A stretch of 64,000 nucleotides of DNA from Paulownia fortunei (GCA_019321725.1 CM033106.1:19132551-19196550); one strand, 5' to 3'. Shown: positions 46,136 to 58,985, counted from the stretch's first letter. The notes: a model not told the origin generated them from the letters alone. Made by a program: numbers and translations.

Positions 46136-46479
46136 TCCAACAGTGACAATGGTCGAAAATACAATATGAATTTGACTCTCAACTTGTGAAATTTATCCTT
46201 AATAGTTTCAACTAATAGTGTATATATTGTGTTGTTTATGCTTTTTTTTTTCTAATAAGTCACATTTCAAGTAATATCTTCTAAATTCTACTTTTTTATC
46301 TATTTTTTGACATGGGGATAATGTCTTGATTAGGTTGGGGAAGAGGATAGTTGTTATCATGTCTTATATGTTCAATGTATGTTTTTCTATTTTTTTTAAA
46401 AATTTCAGGCGTGTTTTCTTTTGGGTCCGTTGAAACCATGAAAAATGGTGGCAGAATAAAGGGCAACTTGGATTTCAAA
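46136..46479. other. non-coding junction sequence
   Basis: T-rich sequence between the LOG pseudogene and the truncated family A LTR. No poly(A) tail or target duplication for the LOG copy is evident here. Confidence 0.4.
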
Positions 46480-46797
46480 ATCAAGTACAATGAAATCATA
46501 GGAGATTCACCTATTCATCTAGATATGTAATATATCCTTTGTTGGCCATTTATTAATCTCAATAAATGAAGATGATGCACACAAAACATCCCCTTTATGA
46601 TTACCATGCAATTAGAGAACAAATCAAAGTACATCATCTAAAGAATGATATTACAATGGTGTCTTAATTCGAAGGACTATATCATGTATTATCGTAATGA
46701 TTGGAAACTTACCATTCAACAATCATATCCCAGTTAATTATATTTCATTGGGAATTATTGTTTAGTGAACTTGTTTCCCACCAAGCACCCATATATA
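46480..46797 (-). repeat. outer family A LTR, left part
   Basis: The block GAAATCATAGGAGATTCACC and the run to CACCAAGCACCCATATATA align with the interior of copy A3. The piece is split at 46797 by A3 and resumes at about 48732. Its own outer end is missing. Confidence 0.65.
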
Positions 46798-48731
46798 TGT
46801 TGGGTTCACGAAACCGCGGGGTGTGTGCACAACAAAAATTTAAAATTTTAAAACAAAACAAGTATGTCATATCAAATACGACATCACCTTCAATTTGATG
46901 TGATTATCAGTTTTATTTATTCAATTGTCTAAATAAAACCTGAAAGAGTTTTTTATTATACCTTAAACACTTCAGTTGTTGAAGAGGTAGAAACAATTAA
47001 TGCTAGCCCTTCATACTAAAACTAATTCGTGGGGATCTAGGTGTCTCCCCTATCAAGTCCTGCTCTTGGTAATTTTCAGCCCCTATCTTTTTTGGTTGGA
47101 AGATTCTTGGTTGATCACAAGATCTCCCAAAAATCTCCAACTCTATCTCTTCTATCTTCCTAAAATACTTGGAGATATTTTATCTAATCTTATTTTATAA
47201 TTTCAAGATTATCTAATTCATAGAATTTCATCTTCTTCCAACAACTTTAGTAGGCCTCTCCTAATGGGCTATTTTGAATTAGGCTTGAACATTTAATTAG
47301 ATCCAACAATTAATCAAATTATTTGATTGGGCCCAAATTCAATTAATTGATCCTAATCAATTAATTCAATTCCATCAAGCACACCTAATCATATTAGACC
47401 CAATTAAATAATTTAATTATTTAATTGAGTAAATTAATTTATTAAATTAATTTATTGTTAGCACAATTAATTGATTAGATCAATTAATTGGTTCACTCCA
47501 ATTGGATTGCCTAATCTTATTAGCTCTAATTAAATAATTTAATTAGTTAATTAAAAAATTAATTCAACACTTTGAATTACATTATGCCCCAACTAAGTAA
47601 TCTCTATAAATCAATTGATTCCAACTCCTTGGATCAATTCTTAAATTAGAAATGCTCCAACCCAAATTGTGTGCGGTTCTTTAGGTTTACAACCAAGCTA
47701 GTGGTGGGCTTGCAACATTTGCAAGTTATGAATAACAATTATTCCAATTAGCTAATCTATTTAATTAATTCACTTGGAATTAACTCTTTAATTTCAAGAA
47801 TTTCACAAGTCATGGGAAACACATAGCAAATGTATCATGACTACATAGTCTTAGGTGAAATATTGAGCAAATTTATTTCAATTACAAGTACCATACACGT
47901 ATGGTCCTTCTATCAACTAATCTCCCGATTGAGTGTATGGTAAGGAATATAAGTCGAAACTCTAAATAACTCAATAACTATGATTTTATTTCAAGTTGTA
48001 ATGACTAATGATGAATCATTAGAAGACCCCATCTAACATGCATCCTTCCTTAGCTAAGGACTTATGAGTCATAAACTATGAAAATATAGGAGATTCACTT
48101 GTTCAACTAGACAAGTGATGGATCTTTTGTTGGTCACTCATTAACCTCTATACATGCTAATACAACATCTAACATATCTTTTTTGTGATTGTCAAGTAAT
48201 GAGAAGATACATCAAGATCGAACACGATGTGCATAAAGCTGTCATGGTGACTCAAGTCTAAGGACTAGTTGTGTACTATCGTAATTCAAAAATTCTTACT
48301 TTGACAGACAATGTCTCTAACTGAGAAGTTTTAGCGGGCCAGTTCAATGTACTTGTTCTCTAACAAGCACCCGCATATATGCAGTAGCGTCACTACGTTG
48401 ATGGCTATAGAGTGAGATATCCTGCTCGTACGAATATGCATCATATGAGCATGAGTCTTATTAGGCTATTTGATGTCCCACCTCAAAAATCCCTTGATCC
48501 AGAATTACTTTAGGACCAAAGTTTTAGAGGCATATTCCATGAACGCCATTACATGCGTGGCTATATCCCTTAAATTTGTTTGGTCTTGGGACTTTATCTA
48601 ATTACTATATGCAATTAAAGATAAAGAGAATGCCTATTTTATGAATATGATAAGAAAAATATTATTTAACAACAACAAGAATAGCAAAGATGCCCAATGT
48701 AATTGGTCCGTGAGACACTACTCTCTTAATA
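46798..48731 (-). repeat. family A LTR nested in another (copy A3)
   Basis: It starts TGTTGGGTTCACGAAACCGC and ends about GAGACACTACTCTCTTAAT. The flanks ATATA (46793-46797) and ATATA (48731-48735) suggest a 5-bp target duplication, but the AT-rich context leaves the exact right edge ambiguous by one or two bases. It carries the AATTAATT-rich core and all family blocks. Confidence 0.7.
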
Positions 48732-49072
48732 TATACACTATTGTTACAACACCAGTATTTGTAGAATAAGACACCCTCATTTCAAGCATGAACCATATGC
48801 TCAAGTCTTAAATAGGCTAGTTAATGTCCAGTCTCAAAAAGCCATCAACTTGGAACTAGTTTAAGATCACGACCATAAAGGCATGTTCTATGATCACCAT
48901 CCTATGGGCGACCATGTCCTATAGTCAAATGTGATATAGGGACTTCATCTTATTCTAATAACACGAATTTAACATGAACTTTACATTTTATTAATGTTTA
49001 ATCAAAACAAGATAGTCTATTGTAAAAGTATAATAGTGGCCACTAATTGGCTTGCCGGACACTACTCTAACA
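48732..49072 (-). repeat. outer family A LTR, right part
   Basis: It resumes the outer copy with a TTACAACACCAGTATTTGTA-type block and ends GGACACTACTCTAACA. Confidence 0.65.
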
Positions 49073-49092
49073 GTCTCCTACTTACCCTAGAG
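49073..49092 (-). other. polypurine tract next to family A LTR
   Basis: The + strand GTCTCCTACTTACCCTAGAG reads as a purine-rich CTCTAGGGTAAGTAGGAGAC on the minus strand, abutting the LTR end. This resembles copia-type polypurine tracts. It implies that the outer family A LTR was the 3' LTR of a minus-strand element. Confidence 0.55.
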
Positions 49093-49139
49093 CTAATTGC
49101 CCATGTACTTTATATTGGGCTCTCTATAACCTAGGGGTA

Positions 49140-50044
49140 AAAAAATTTAAATAAAAATATACAATAATATTTATCGCATTACCCCTGGTTTCGCAACGAT
49201 TCTAACGATCGGCGTTATTAACAGTTTAATAAATAGAATATAAATATAGTGATGATGTAATTCATTATCCTTTTTTAATTCTTTGATTTAGTGTAAGGCT
49301 TGAGGCATCAATTGTCAAATTGTTGAGAATCTCTCACCAAGGAATCCATATGCCCTCCTCAAAAGAAGTCCACACCTTAGACTAGAATAACAAAAAACAA
49401 AGAACTTTCTAGTGTTCTTTATTTTCTTTTTCAAGCCTAAAAAGGGAGTGAGCACTAATCTTTAATCTAACTAGTGAAATCAAAGATTAAAATTTTATTG
49501 TTATTGTTCCTAATCCAACAAGTGGAAGAAAAATAATATACTTGGATATTGAAGAATAAAGGAGAGGAGAAGAGAGAAGAAAGAAATTTTTTCCTTTTCT
49601 TTTGGTATGGCTAAATTTTTAGAGTGTAGGAGTTGTATAGGATTTTGTTTTCAATTTCTATTTATATGGTGGCTATAAAAATTAGGTCAAACCTAATATT
49701 AGCCTCACATGTTGATTTGGTTGTTTAGAAAGTCTAACTTTCCTAACAAACCAAATCTACATCATTCCAAAATCCTCTCTTCTTTCTATCTTTAATGGCA
49801 AAAAATATGGCCTAAAATGGCCACCAATTTTTAGGCCCCCTCTCCTCCAGATACATTGAACCTATTCTATAAATTCAATTTTGATATCTTATATCAATGA
49901 AATAAGAAAAATCATTTTTTCTATTTAATTTAATTCTTCCAATATTCCAAGTGGGCTTCTACTAATGAGCCATTTTTAAGTTCAACTTGGACTTCATCAA
50001 ACACATTAATTAATCTAATTAATTAGTCCAAGTTCAACCCAATT
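49140..50044 (-). repeat. family A-like LTR fragment (copy A4)
   Basis: A block with AAGAAGTCCACACCTTAGAC and CACATTAATTAATCTAATTA, as in copies A2 and A3, ends abruptly at 50044 where the truncated chromovirus LTR begins. Confidence 0.5.
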
Positions 50045-51776
50045 ATGAACAAATCTCTGTCCGGCCGCTCTGGAGATCCAGTCAACCTCTGAACCTATAC
50101 ATTTTTCACTTGCATCACATGAATCTAATGAGCTAAAGGCTCAGTAAGGTAAAACTGATGCAATAAGAAATAGTGTACATCAAATCACAGAAATGATTAA
50201 ATGCAATATTCAATTTAATAACTTTTTTCATAAATCATTCTTTAGGATTCTTGAAGTGTGGTACCTAACTAATAGAGATAAACCGTGGTTTTTGGAACCT
50301 ATTCATAATGATTGGCCAATAAGAGAACTAATATGGAGTTTTCATACTTAGTCTTTCAACCTCAGGTATTAGTTGTATTCTATCTCATTCATTGTGGCTT
50401 TCTTATACCAGTTTTTCAACCTCAAATATTTGCCATCATTTGTTGAGTCCGTCGGTCCCTTCTGTATCTTGTGTCCCGTGTCAATCTTTTTATAAATCAT
50501 ATAGTCTTTTCTAGTTAAAATCATATATACTTTTCAATCTTTTGTAAACAATTCTATATCAATTACATAACTTTAAAAATAATTCATACTCCATATTTTA
50601 CTACTAATTTAGGACATTAAATATTAGGGCAGCCATTAAATAACTAATAATTCAAATATAAATATTAGGGCAGCCCACAAAATATGAACACAATTCGAAT
50701 TAAAATAATGTAAACTTGATTCTAACTTAAATTGATTCTAACCTTCAATTAAGCAAACTAATTTCTATTGTTCACAATCATTTATAGGCAGCTTTAAACA
50801 CAATATAAGCATTACAAGATCAATAAAAATAAGTAAAATAAACAATTTCACAAGACTATCAATTTTGCTGAAAACTAGCTTAACTAATTTTGTTTTGCCT
50901 TCAAGTGTAGCTTACTTAAGTTTTCAATCATACAAAAATATATTAAAACATGTAACCATCCAAGATACTACAAATTCATCATAAGAAACATTGAAAAAGA
51001 ATATATCTTGATTAAGTTGGAATTAAGCTTCAAAATTAACGATTTTCAAGCTTAAAAGGGTGGAAACTTGTTCTAGTTTGTGTTCTATGGATTCCTATGG
51101 ATTGAATTCAATTTTTATGAGTATGAGAGTGTAGAAATTTGTAAGAAACTTAGGAGAATAAGGGCTGGTCATTTTTGAGGTGCTTCCACAAGAAATATGG
51201 ATGAAAATGATTTTTTTGACCTTTCAAAAAGAGGTAAGTGAAGGGCTATGATTGGTTCCATCATGCTTGGTGTCTTCTCATACCAAAAGCCACGTCTATG
51301 GGCTAGCGAGATGATAAAAATTGATGCTTTGGTGTTATAATCAAGTGCAATGCAGTTTAGAATGATTTCGTGCAACCTAGTCAACCAACCAATCAAATTA
51401 CACAATTTTGCATACTTTTAGTTTTTAGGTAAATGTAATATATTTCAAGTAAATACTTAGGCAATTAATTACTTTAGCATATAACTAGTATGGAACAATA
51501 TAAATAATTAATCTCATGGAGTAATATAAATAATCGAGATACCGAGCTTTTCACTACAAAAAGGCACTTAAGGAATATGTTAAATCAAGAAATAAAAGTT
51601 TGATCTCATATTTCATGTATTAGTGTATGTTAAAGCATAATTGAAGCATATAATAATAATTATTCATGTTCATACAATCATGCTATTTGTATGCCATAAT
51701 TCGACAATCCACATTGATTAGATGCAAAATGCTTATTATTGGCTATGTATGAGAGAATTTAGAATTGGGCATTACA
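50045..51776 (-). repeat. chromovirus 3' LTR, truncated
   Basis: It matches the 5' LTR (56407-58668) from about its position 270 onward, and ends GGGCATTACA. The outer 270 bp or so are missing. A second deletion of about 300 bp near 50485 removes the segment equivalent to about 57090-57385. Confidence 0.85.
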
Positions 51777-51789
51777 ATCCTTCATTTCT

Positions 51790-51990
51790 TATAAAAATTT
51801 CATCCTCAAAATTTGACGTACCAAATAATTCTGGATATTTGCTCTTCATTTCTTCTTCTCTTTCCCATGTTGCTTATTCTATAGCATGATTCCTCCACAA
51901 TACTTTAACAAGTTGAATCTTTTTCATTCTTAATTTTTTTCCTTCTGATCTAGAATTTGCACTGGTTTCTCTTCATAGGCTAAATCAAGA
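51790..51990 (-). pseudogene. chromovirus chromodomain, frameshifted
   Basis: After EEKPVQILDQKEK a frameshift and stop occur. The other frame then continues with KIQLVKVLWRNHAIE, a stop, ATWEREEEMKSKYPELF. The W...ATWE pattern is the chromodomain fused to integrase in this lineage, thought to steer integration toward heterochromatin marks. Confidence 0.85.
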
Positions 51991-53270
51991 GTCAATTCCA
52001 ACGGTTCATAACTCAACACATGAGAGGGGTCTGAAATGTACTTCCTGAACATAGACACACGGAAAACATTGTAAACACTAGATAATAATAGAGGTAAAGC
52101 CACTCTATAAGCTTTATCACCAACTGTTTCAAGAATCTCGAATGGGCCAACATACCTTGGGCTTAGTTTTTCTTTCTTTCTAAATCTCATGACACCTTTC
52201 ATGGGAGCTACCTTTAAGAATACATGATCCCCAATAGCAAACTCTAGATCTTTTCTTTGTTTATCTGCATAATTTTTCTGTCTACTTTGTGCGATCTTCA
52301 TTCTCTCTCGTATCTTCTCCACTACCGTAGCGGTATGCTGAATTATTTCTGGACCAAGTAGGATTCGTTCTTCAACTTCATCCCAATAAACTGGAGATCT
52401 ACATTTCCTTCCATACAACGCTTCATAAGGCACCATTCAAATTGTTGATTGGTAGATATTATTATAAGTAAACTCCACTAATCGAAGCTTAGCATCCCAA
52501 CTCCCTTCAAAATCTAGCACATAAGCACTTAACATATCCTCTAATATCTGAATAACCCTCTCTGATTGTCCATCACTTTGTGGATGAAATGTTGTACTAA
52601 ATGCAAGTTTTATTCCCATGGCACTATGTAAGCTCTTCCAAAATGTAGATGTAAACTTAGGATCTCTGTCGGACATTATTGAAACTGGCACCCCATGTAA
52701 CCTGGCTATCTCTTTAATATATTGTTGAGCATATTGGTCCATACTATATGTGGATTTCATTGAAAGAAAATTGATCGATTTAGTTAATCTATCAATAATC
52801 ACCCATATGGAATTATACCTCTTTTGTGTTCTAGGAAATCCAAGCACAAAATCCATTGTAATGTGCTCCCATTTCCACTCTAGAATCAACAAAGAGTTTA
52901 ACAACCCTGATGGTTTTTGATGTTCAATCTTAATTTGTTGACAAGTTAGACATTCAGCCACAAATTTTGCTATATCTCTCTTCATTTTAGGCCACCAATA
53001 ATGTTGTTGTAAGTCCTTATATATTTTTATGCTACTTGGGTGTACCAAGTAAGGAGTAGTATGAGCTTCTTCTAAAATATCTGCTTTTATGACCTTGTCA
53101 AATGGCATATACAGTCTCCCTTTATATCGAATAATCCCATCATCAGTAACAGAGAAGTTTGGCCTCTTTCCAGCCTCAATCATTCTTTTCAATCTACATA
53201 AATGCATATCCATCTTTTGACCTTCTCTGATTCTATCTTGAAGTGTAGGTCTCAACACTAAAGTTGACAA
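51930..53270 (-). pseudogene. chromovirus integrase
   Basis: Two abutting segments in different frames (53270-52437, then 52436-51930). The zinc-binding part ends CLTCQQIKIEHQKPSGLL. The core carries the catalytic aspartates in ITMDFVLGFPRTQ and SIMSDRDPKFTSTFWKSL, and FHPQSDGQSERVIQILEDML with the conserved Glu. The C-terminal part has VPYEALYGRKCRSPVYWDEV and KLSPRYVGPFEILE, typical of gypsy integrases. The break between segments is a stop after NNIYQSTI. Confidence 0.93.
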
Positions 53271-53416
53271 CGAACACTTTTTCCCTTTAGGTACAATTTC
53301 AAACTCTAATCTCTACAAATCCAGTAATATTAACTTTTGTATAACAAAAAGAGAAGACGTGGATTTTCTGCTCAATGCATCTGCAACTACATTCGCTTTA
53401 CCAGGATGATAGTTGA

Positions 53417-53827
53417 TCACATAATCATAATCCTCACAAGTTTTAACCATCTTCTTTGTCTTATATTCAACTCTTTTTGGGTAAAGAAGTACTTCAAACT
53501 TTTATGATCTGTGTATATCTCACACATCTCACCATACAAATAATGTCTCCAAATTTTCAAGGTAAAAACCACAGCAACAAGTTCCAAATCATGGGTTGGA
53601 TAATTCTTTTCATATTCCCTTGAAGAATAGGAAATAACCTTCCCATTTTGCATCAAAACAACACCCAAACTATTTTTTGAAGCGTCGCTATATACCACGA
53701 ATCCACCAATTCCTATCGGAATGGTAAGAATAGGAGCTGTAGTCAATTTATGTTTTAGTTCTTGAAAACTTCTTTCACAAGCATTGGTCCACAAGAATTT
53801 CACATTCTTTCTTATCAACATTGTCAT
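53417..53827 (-). pseudogene. chromovirus RNase H
   Basis: The blocks PIGIGGFVVYSDASKNSLGV, VISYSSREYEKNYPTHDLEL, FTLKIWRHYLYGEMCEIYTD and HKSLKYFFTQKELNIRQRRW are the gypsy RNase H signature. The Ser-Asp-Ala-Ser and Tyr-Thr-Asp-His catalytic positions are retained. The frame ends early near 53417. Confidence 0.92.
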
Positions 53828-54042
53828 TGGAGTTGCTATCTTTGAAAACCCCTTAACAAATCATCAATAGTACCCTGCTAATCCTAAGAAACTCCTACTT
53901 CTGATATATTCGTTGGTGTTAGCCACTTAATGACAGCTTCTACCTTACTCGGATCAATAAAAATACCATCCTTTGATACTACATGACCTAGGAATACCAC
54001 TTGTTCAAGCCGAAACTCACACATCTTAAATTTAGCATACAA

Positions 54043-54549
54043 CTATTTTTTTTTAAGAACTTGCAACATAATCTTCAAATGTTCCTTGTGCTTTTCTTTA
54101 TCACGTGAATAAATTAGGGTGTCATCAATAAACACAATCACAAATTTATCGAGATATTGCTTGAACACCCTATTCATTAGATCCATAAAAGCTACGGGGG
54201 CATTAGTTAAACTGAAAGGCATCACTAGGAATTCATAATGTCCATACCTTATTTAGAATACAGTCTTTGGTATGTCTTCTTCCTTGATCTTCAATTTATG
54301 ATACCCAGAGCGCAAATTAATCTTAGAAAATATAGATGCTCCCTGCAATTGATCAAACAAATCATCTATTCTTGGAAGTGGATACTTATTCTTGACTATT
54401 ACTTTATTCAACTCTCTATAATCAATGCACAACTGCAATATACCATCCTTCTTTTTTACAAACAACACAGGTGCTCCCCAAAGAGAATAACTAGGGCGAA
54501 TAAAACCCTTATCAAGCAATTCTTGCAATTGAACTTTTAACTTTTTCAA
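54043..54549 (-). pseudogene. chromovirus reverse transcriptase
   Basis: The first segment (54549-54253) has [40 protein letters not shown] and [20 protein letters not shown]. After a stop, the second (54225-54043) has [20 protein letters not shown] and [19 protein letters not shown], with the catalytic F-I-D-D. The palm motifs are present but no single frame is open. Confidence 0.93.
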
Positions 54550-54839
54550 TTATGTTGGTGCCATTCGGTATGGTGCTTTAGAAATAGGAGTAGTTCTTGG
54601 CATAACATCTATCACAAATTTGATTTCTCGAGTCGGTGGTACTCCTGGTAAATCATCTGAAAATACTTCAAGAAATTCTTGAACCACATCTACATTTTCT
54701 GTTCAATCGTGCTTCGACTGAGGTATCCAGAACACTTGCCAAATATCCAACACAACCTTTATTAAATATCTTTAGAGCCTTCAAAGCAGTTATAATTGGT
54801 AAAGATAGTGAGAATAAGATACCATTAAACATAAATTGT

Positions 54840-55230
54840 TCTTCCCCAGGTGGCTAAAAAATTACAATCTTCTTGTTACAATCAATTATTGCATGATATT
54901 TGGTAAGCCAATCCATACCCAGAATAATCTCAAAATTTGACATCAATAAAATAACGAGATCTGCATTGAGAGTCCTATCACTAATCTCAATAAAACAAGC
55001 CTTTAACATTTGGTTGGAATTTATTTCTTCCCCCGATGGAATATCACATTGTACCTCACTTTTAATAAATCTGATGTAATGCCCAATTTCTCACAAATGC
55101 ATGTGATGCAAATAAATGCGTAGATCCAAAATCTATCAATGCAATTGCAGGTATCCCAGAAATTAAAATAATACCTGTGACTACGGAAGCATCTGCATCA
55201 GCGTGTTCTTGTGTTATTGCATATACTCTC
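54840..55230 (-). pseudogene. chromovirus aspartic protease, mutated
   Basis: Following gag in the minus direction, the frame reads IPAIALIDFGSTHLFASHAF, where active copies have D-S/T-G-A-T-H-S-F-I. The middle residue of the catalytic triad is Phe, so the enzyme is inactive. Further stops lie downstream. Confidence 0.7.
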
Positions 55231-55232
55231 CC

Positions 55233-56203
55233 CTAAACTTTCCCCTGCACTGTTGGGTAATCCTTTGCTATATGTCTAGGCTTTTTACACTTAAAGCAAC
55301 GATTAGTACCACTATAGCATTCTCCAAAATGATTCTTCCCACACTTAGCACATTTAGGCCTTTCAACTATAGTAGAAGTATGCCTAACTCTAGAACATTT
55401 TTCATTCCCTTGATTTGATTTTTGCTTTTCTTTCTTCCACTGATTCAGATTTCTGGGAGTGAATACTTGCTTTTTTTGTTGATGAAACTTCTCAATCTCT
55501 TTCTCATCTAAGTCAGCCATCAAAGCCTTGTCCACTAGTTTCCTAAACTCTGTTACTAAAGACATTCTCACATTTCTTCTAATTTCAGGATTAAGACCCC
55601 TCAAGAAATGATCCATCATCTCATTGTTGTCTCTGGCGATGTATGGCACATACTTGCAACCCTGTTCAAATTTTCTCACATAATCACATACAGACATCCC
55701 TCCTTCTTTTAACTCCAATTTTTTTTTCTAGTTTGAGTGACCAGCATCTTTGGTGAAATACTTATCATAAAAGATTATTTTAAACACCTCCCAAATTAGC
55801 TCTTCCATATTCACTACAAGTTTAGCTCCTTCCCACCAGGTTCTAGCATTCTTCTTCAACAAGAAGATTGCACAGAGTACCTTCTCAGCATCATCAATTC
55901 TCATGTAGTAAAAGATAGTATCTAATGATTTAACCCATTCCTCTGCAACCATAGGATCAGACCCACTATTAAAATCAACCGATTCTATCTTCCTAAATTT
56001 CTCATACATAACTTGTGAAGGATCCTATCAAGCTTGTGGTGGAGGAAGTCGCTAATTCTATTTTTGGTTCTTTATTGTATATCTAGTAATTGTTGTATCT
56101 GTTCACCATGCATTCTAGTTTGTTGTTGAATGAGATCAGTCAAATTATCCACCACACCATGATTACCCTCATGATCATCCATTGTCTTTCTTTTTGGTGC
56201 CAT
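55233..56203 (-). pseudogene. chromovirus gag
   Basis: The probable start is the ATG at 56203-56201 ([16 protein letters not shown]), with a stop shortly after LLDIQ. Gag blocks are [54 protein letters not shown] and [16 protein letters not shown]. Two knuckle-like motifs follow: [12 protein letters not shown], and [15 protein letters not shown], where the last Cys has become Tyr. A frameshift lies at about 55720. Confidence 0.88.
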
Positions 56204-56389
56204 GACCTGATATGCATTGCCCAACCTCATTTCATTGATTAGCCAATAATAAATGCATAATCATGATAATAACATGAAATCAAATATAATCAAATAAACA
56301 TAAAGGAAAATAAACAAGTAGTTGATCGAGTTTCCCAACTAGGATGTGTTCATATGCCTTCTTCTATCTATAAAAATGACTGAACCTTC

Positions 56390-56401
56390 GCTCTGATACC
56401 A
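56390..56401 (-). other. primer binding site for initiator tRNA-Met
   Basis: The + strand GCTCTGATACCA is TGGTATCAGAGC on the minus strand, a perfect match to the standard plant initiator tRNA-Met primer site. It is five bases from the LTR end at 56407. Confidence 0.93.
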
Positions 56402-56406
56402 CAAAT

Positions 56407-58668
56407 TGTAACACCCCTTAACCTAACTATACAGCCTAAACAAACTGATACAGTTAAGTCAAGAAATGTTAATTTTTCATCATTACTAGAGTTATAATTT
56501 TAATAAAAGTTTCCATTTTTAGCTATAAGAGAAAGAGCTTGAATCGTTTTAAACACACCATATACATATATCAAAACTGAGTACATCTGTTTATAAAACC
56601 ATAATAGAGTGACTTATTTAAAAATAAAATAGAGTTTTTAAGATATGATACAAAATAGCTTGAAGCATGGTATATGAACAAATCTCTGTCCGACCGCTCT
56701 AGAGACTCAGTCAACCTCTAAACCTGTACATTTTTCACCTGTATCACATGAATCTAATGAGCTAAAAGTAAGGTAAAACTGATGCAATAACAAATAGTGT
56801 ACATACAAATCACATAAATGATTAAATATAATATTCAATTTAATAACTTTCTTTCATAATTCATTCTTTAGGGCCCTTGTAGTGTGGTACCTAACTAATA
56901 GAGATAGACCATGATTTTCAGAACCTATTCATAATGATTGGCCAATAAAAGAACTAATATTGGGTTTCCATACTTGGTCTTTCAACCTCATGTATTAGCC
57001 GTATTCTATCTCATTTATTGCGGCTTTCCTATACCAACTTCAAGTACTTACCACAATTTGTTGGTCCGTCGGTCCCTCCAGCATCCCTTGTCTACACGAC
57101 TATCAATCAAGTACCATAATTCCTTTTTAAAAAACCTCATTATATTCTTAATAGTGCCATGTTTCATGAACCATAAATGAATCAAACGTTACATCATTTG
57201 AAAAATAATAACAATCATATTAAAAAATGAACAACATTATATGATTCTTGTGATACAACAAATGAAAGCTTCAACTTACCTTAAGTCCACTTTATGCTAA
57301 GTGAAAAGGTCAATCTCTTTGGAAGATAGGATGTGTTAAAGGCCTAACATAATCAAATCATGTACCTTTTAATATTATCCTTTTTATAAATCATATAGTC
57401 TATTCTAGTTAAAATTATTTACACTTCTCAATCTTTTATAAACAATTCTATATCAATTACATAACCTTAAAAATAATGCATATTCAATATTTTACTACTA
57501 ATTCAGGATATTAAATATTAGGGTAGCCATTTAATAACTAATAATTCAAACATAAATATTAGGGCAACCCATAAAACATGAACACAATCCGAATTAAAAT
57601 AACGTAAACTTGATTCTAACTTAAATTGATTTAACCTTCAATTAAGCAAACTAATTGCTATTGTTTACAATCATTTATAGGCACCTTCAAACACAATATA
57701 AGCATTACAAGATCAACAAAAACAAGTAAATTAAATAATTTCACAAGACTATCAATTTTGCTAAAATCTAGTTTAACTAATTAGGTTTTGCTTCAAGTGT
57801 AACTTACTTAAGTTTTCAATCATACAAAAACATAATAAAACATGTAACCACCCAAGATACTATAAATTCATCATAAGAAACATTGAAAAAGAATATACCT
57901 TGATTAAGTTGGAATTAAGCTTCAAAATCAATGGTTTTCAAGGTTAAAAGGGTGGAAACTTGCTCTAGTTTGTGTTCTATAGATTCCTATGGTTTGAATT
58001 CAATTTTTGTGAGTATGAGAGTGTAGAAATTTGGAAGAAACTTAGGAGAATAAGGGCTGGTCATTTTTTAGGTGCTTCCATAAGAAATATGGATGAAAAT
58101 GATTTCTTTGACCTTTCAAAAAGAGGTAAGTGGAGGGCTATGATTGGTTCCATCATGCTTGGTGCCTTCTCATGCCAAAAGCCACGTTTATGGGCTAGGG
58201 AGACGATAAAAATTGATGCTTTGGTGTTATAATCATATGCAATGCGGTTTAGAATGATTTCATACAACCTAGTCAATCAACCAATCAAATTGCACCATTT
58301 TGCATACTTTTAGTTTTTAGCCAAATGTAACATATTTCAAGTAAATATTTAGGCAATTAATCACTTTGTCATATAACTAGTATGGAGCAACATAAATAAT
58401 TCATCTCATGGAGTAATATAAATAATCGAGATATCGAGCTTTTCACTACAAAAAGGCACTTAAGGAATATGTTAAATCAAGAAACAAAAGTTTGATCTCA
58501 TATTTCATGTACTAATGCATGTTAAAGCATAATTGAAGCATATAATAACAATTATTCATGTTCATGCAATCATGCTATTTATATGCTATAATTCGATTAT
58601 GCACATTGATTAGATATAAAATGCTTATTATTGGCTATGCAGGAGAGAATTGAGAATTGAGCATTACA
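56407..58668 (-). repeat. chromovirus 5' LTR (2262 bp)
   Basis: The + strand runs TGTAACACCCCTTAACC to GAGCATTACA. It is full length, matching the solo LTR at 22567-24847 throughout. A 71-codon open frame on the minus strand (58276-58061) is retained in all three LTR copies. TTACTGAGC-type sequence near the U5 end, clear in the solo copy at about 22912-22940, is partly deleted here. Confidence 0.9.
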
Positions 58669-58985
58669 ATAACCGTGCACCACCAGTCTAGCCTTATAGG
58701 TCACAACCTCCCCATCTACTCCAACTTTCATTTGTATACCCATTTACAGCCAACGGGAACAATCACCTCTAGGAAGGCCTCCAATGTCCAAATCTTGTTG
58801 GAGTACTTGGAGTTCATTTTGAATTGCATGGATTCTTCCTATTTTTCTAAATCGATGTTATCATAGCTCTTTAGATCGGTATCTATCAAAATATCTTCCT
58901 TCTTGTTCTCTAACAGAAGACCATACTTTTCAAGGAGCCTCAAGATCCTTTTAGATTTCCTTAGAGGCTATATACTTGAAGCATT
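58669..58985 (-). pseudogene. copia RT N-terminus and linker
   Basis: The linker EKYGLLLENKKEDILIDTD precedes the RT opening block with MNSKYSNKIWTLEAFLEV, VPVGCKWVYK and KARLVVHGY. This is the same domain as in the copia at 2530 but a different family. It stops at the chromovirus insertion. Confidence 0.82.

Larger units (their letters stand above)
50045..58668 (-). mobile_element. Ty3/gypsy chromovirus (Del/Tekay type), broken
   Basis: Reading right to left are the 5' LTR, tRNA-Met primer site, gag, protease, RT, RNase H, integrase with chromodomain, a purine tract AAGAAATGAAGGAT beside the LTR, and a truncated 3' LTR. This order, the C-terminal chromodomain and the methionine primer site define a chromovirus. 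Stops and frameshifts occur in gag, pol and the chromodomain, so it is not autonomous. Its right edge cuts into a copia RT; its left edge is a deletion junction. Confidence 0.9.

Noticed and set aside
54238..54540. Plus-strand frame over the chromovirus RT
   Set aside because: Shadow of the minus-strand RT; no independent resemblance.
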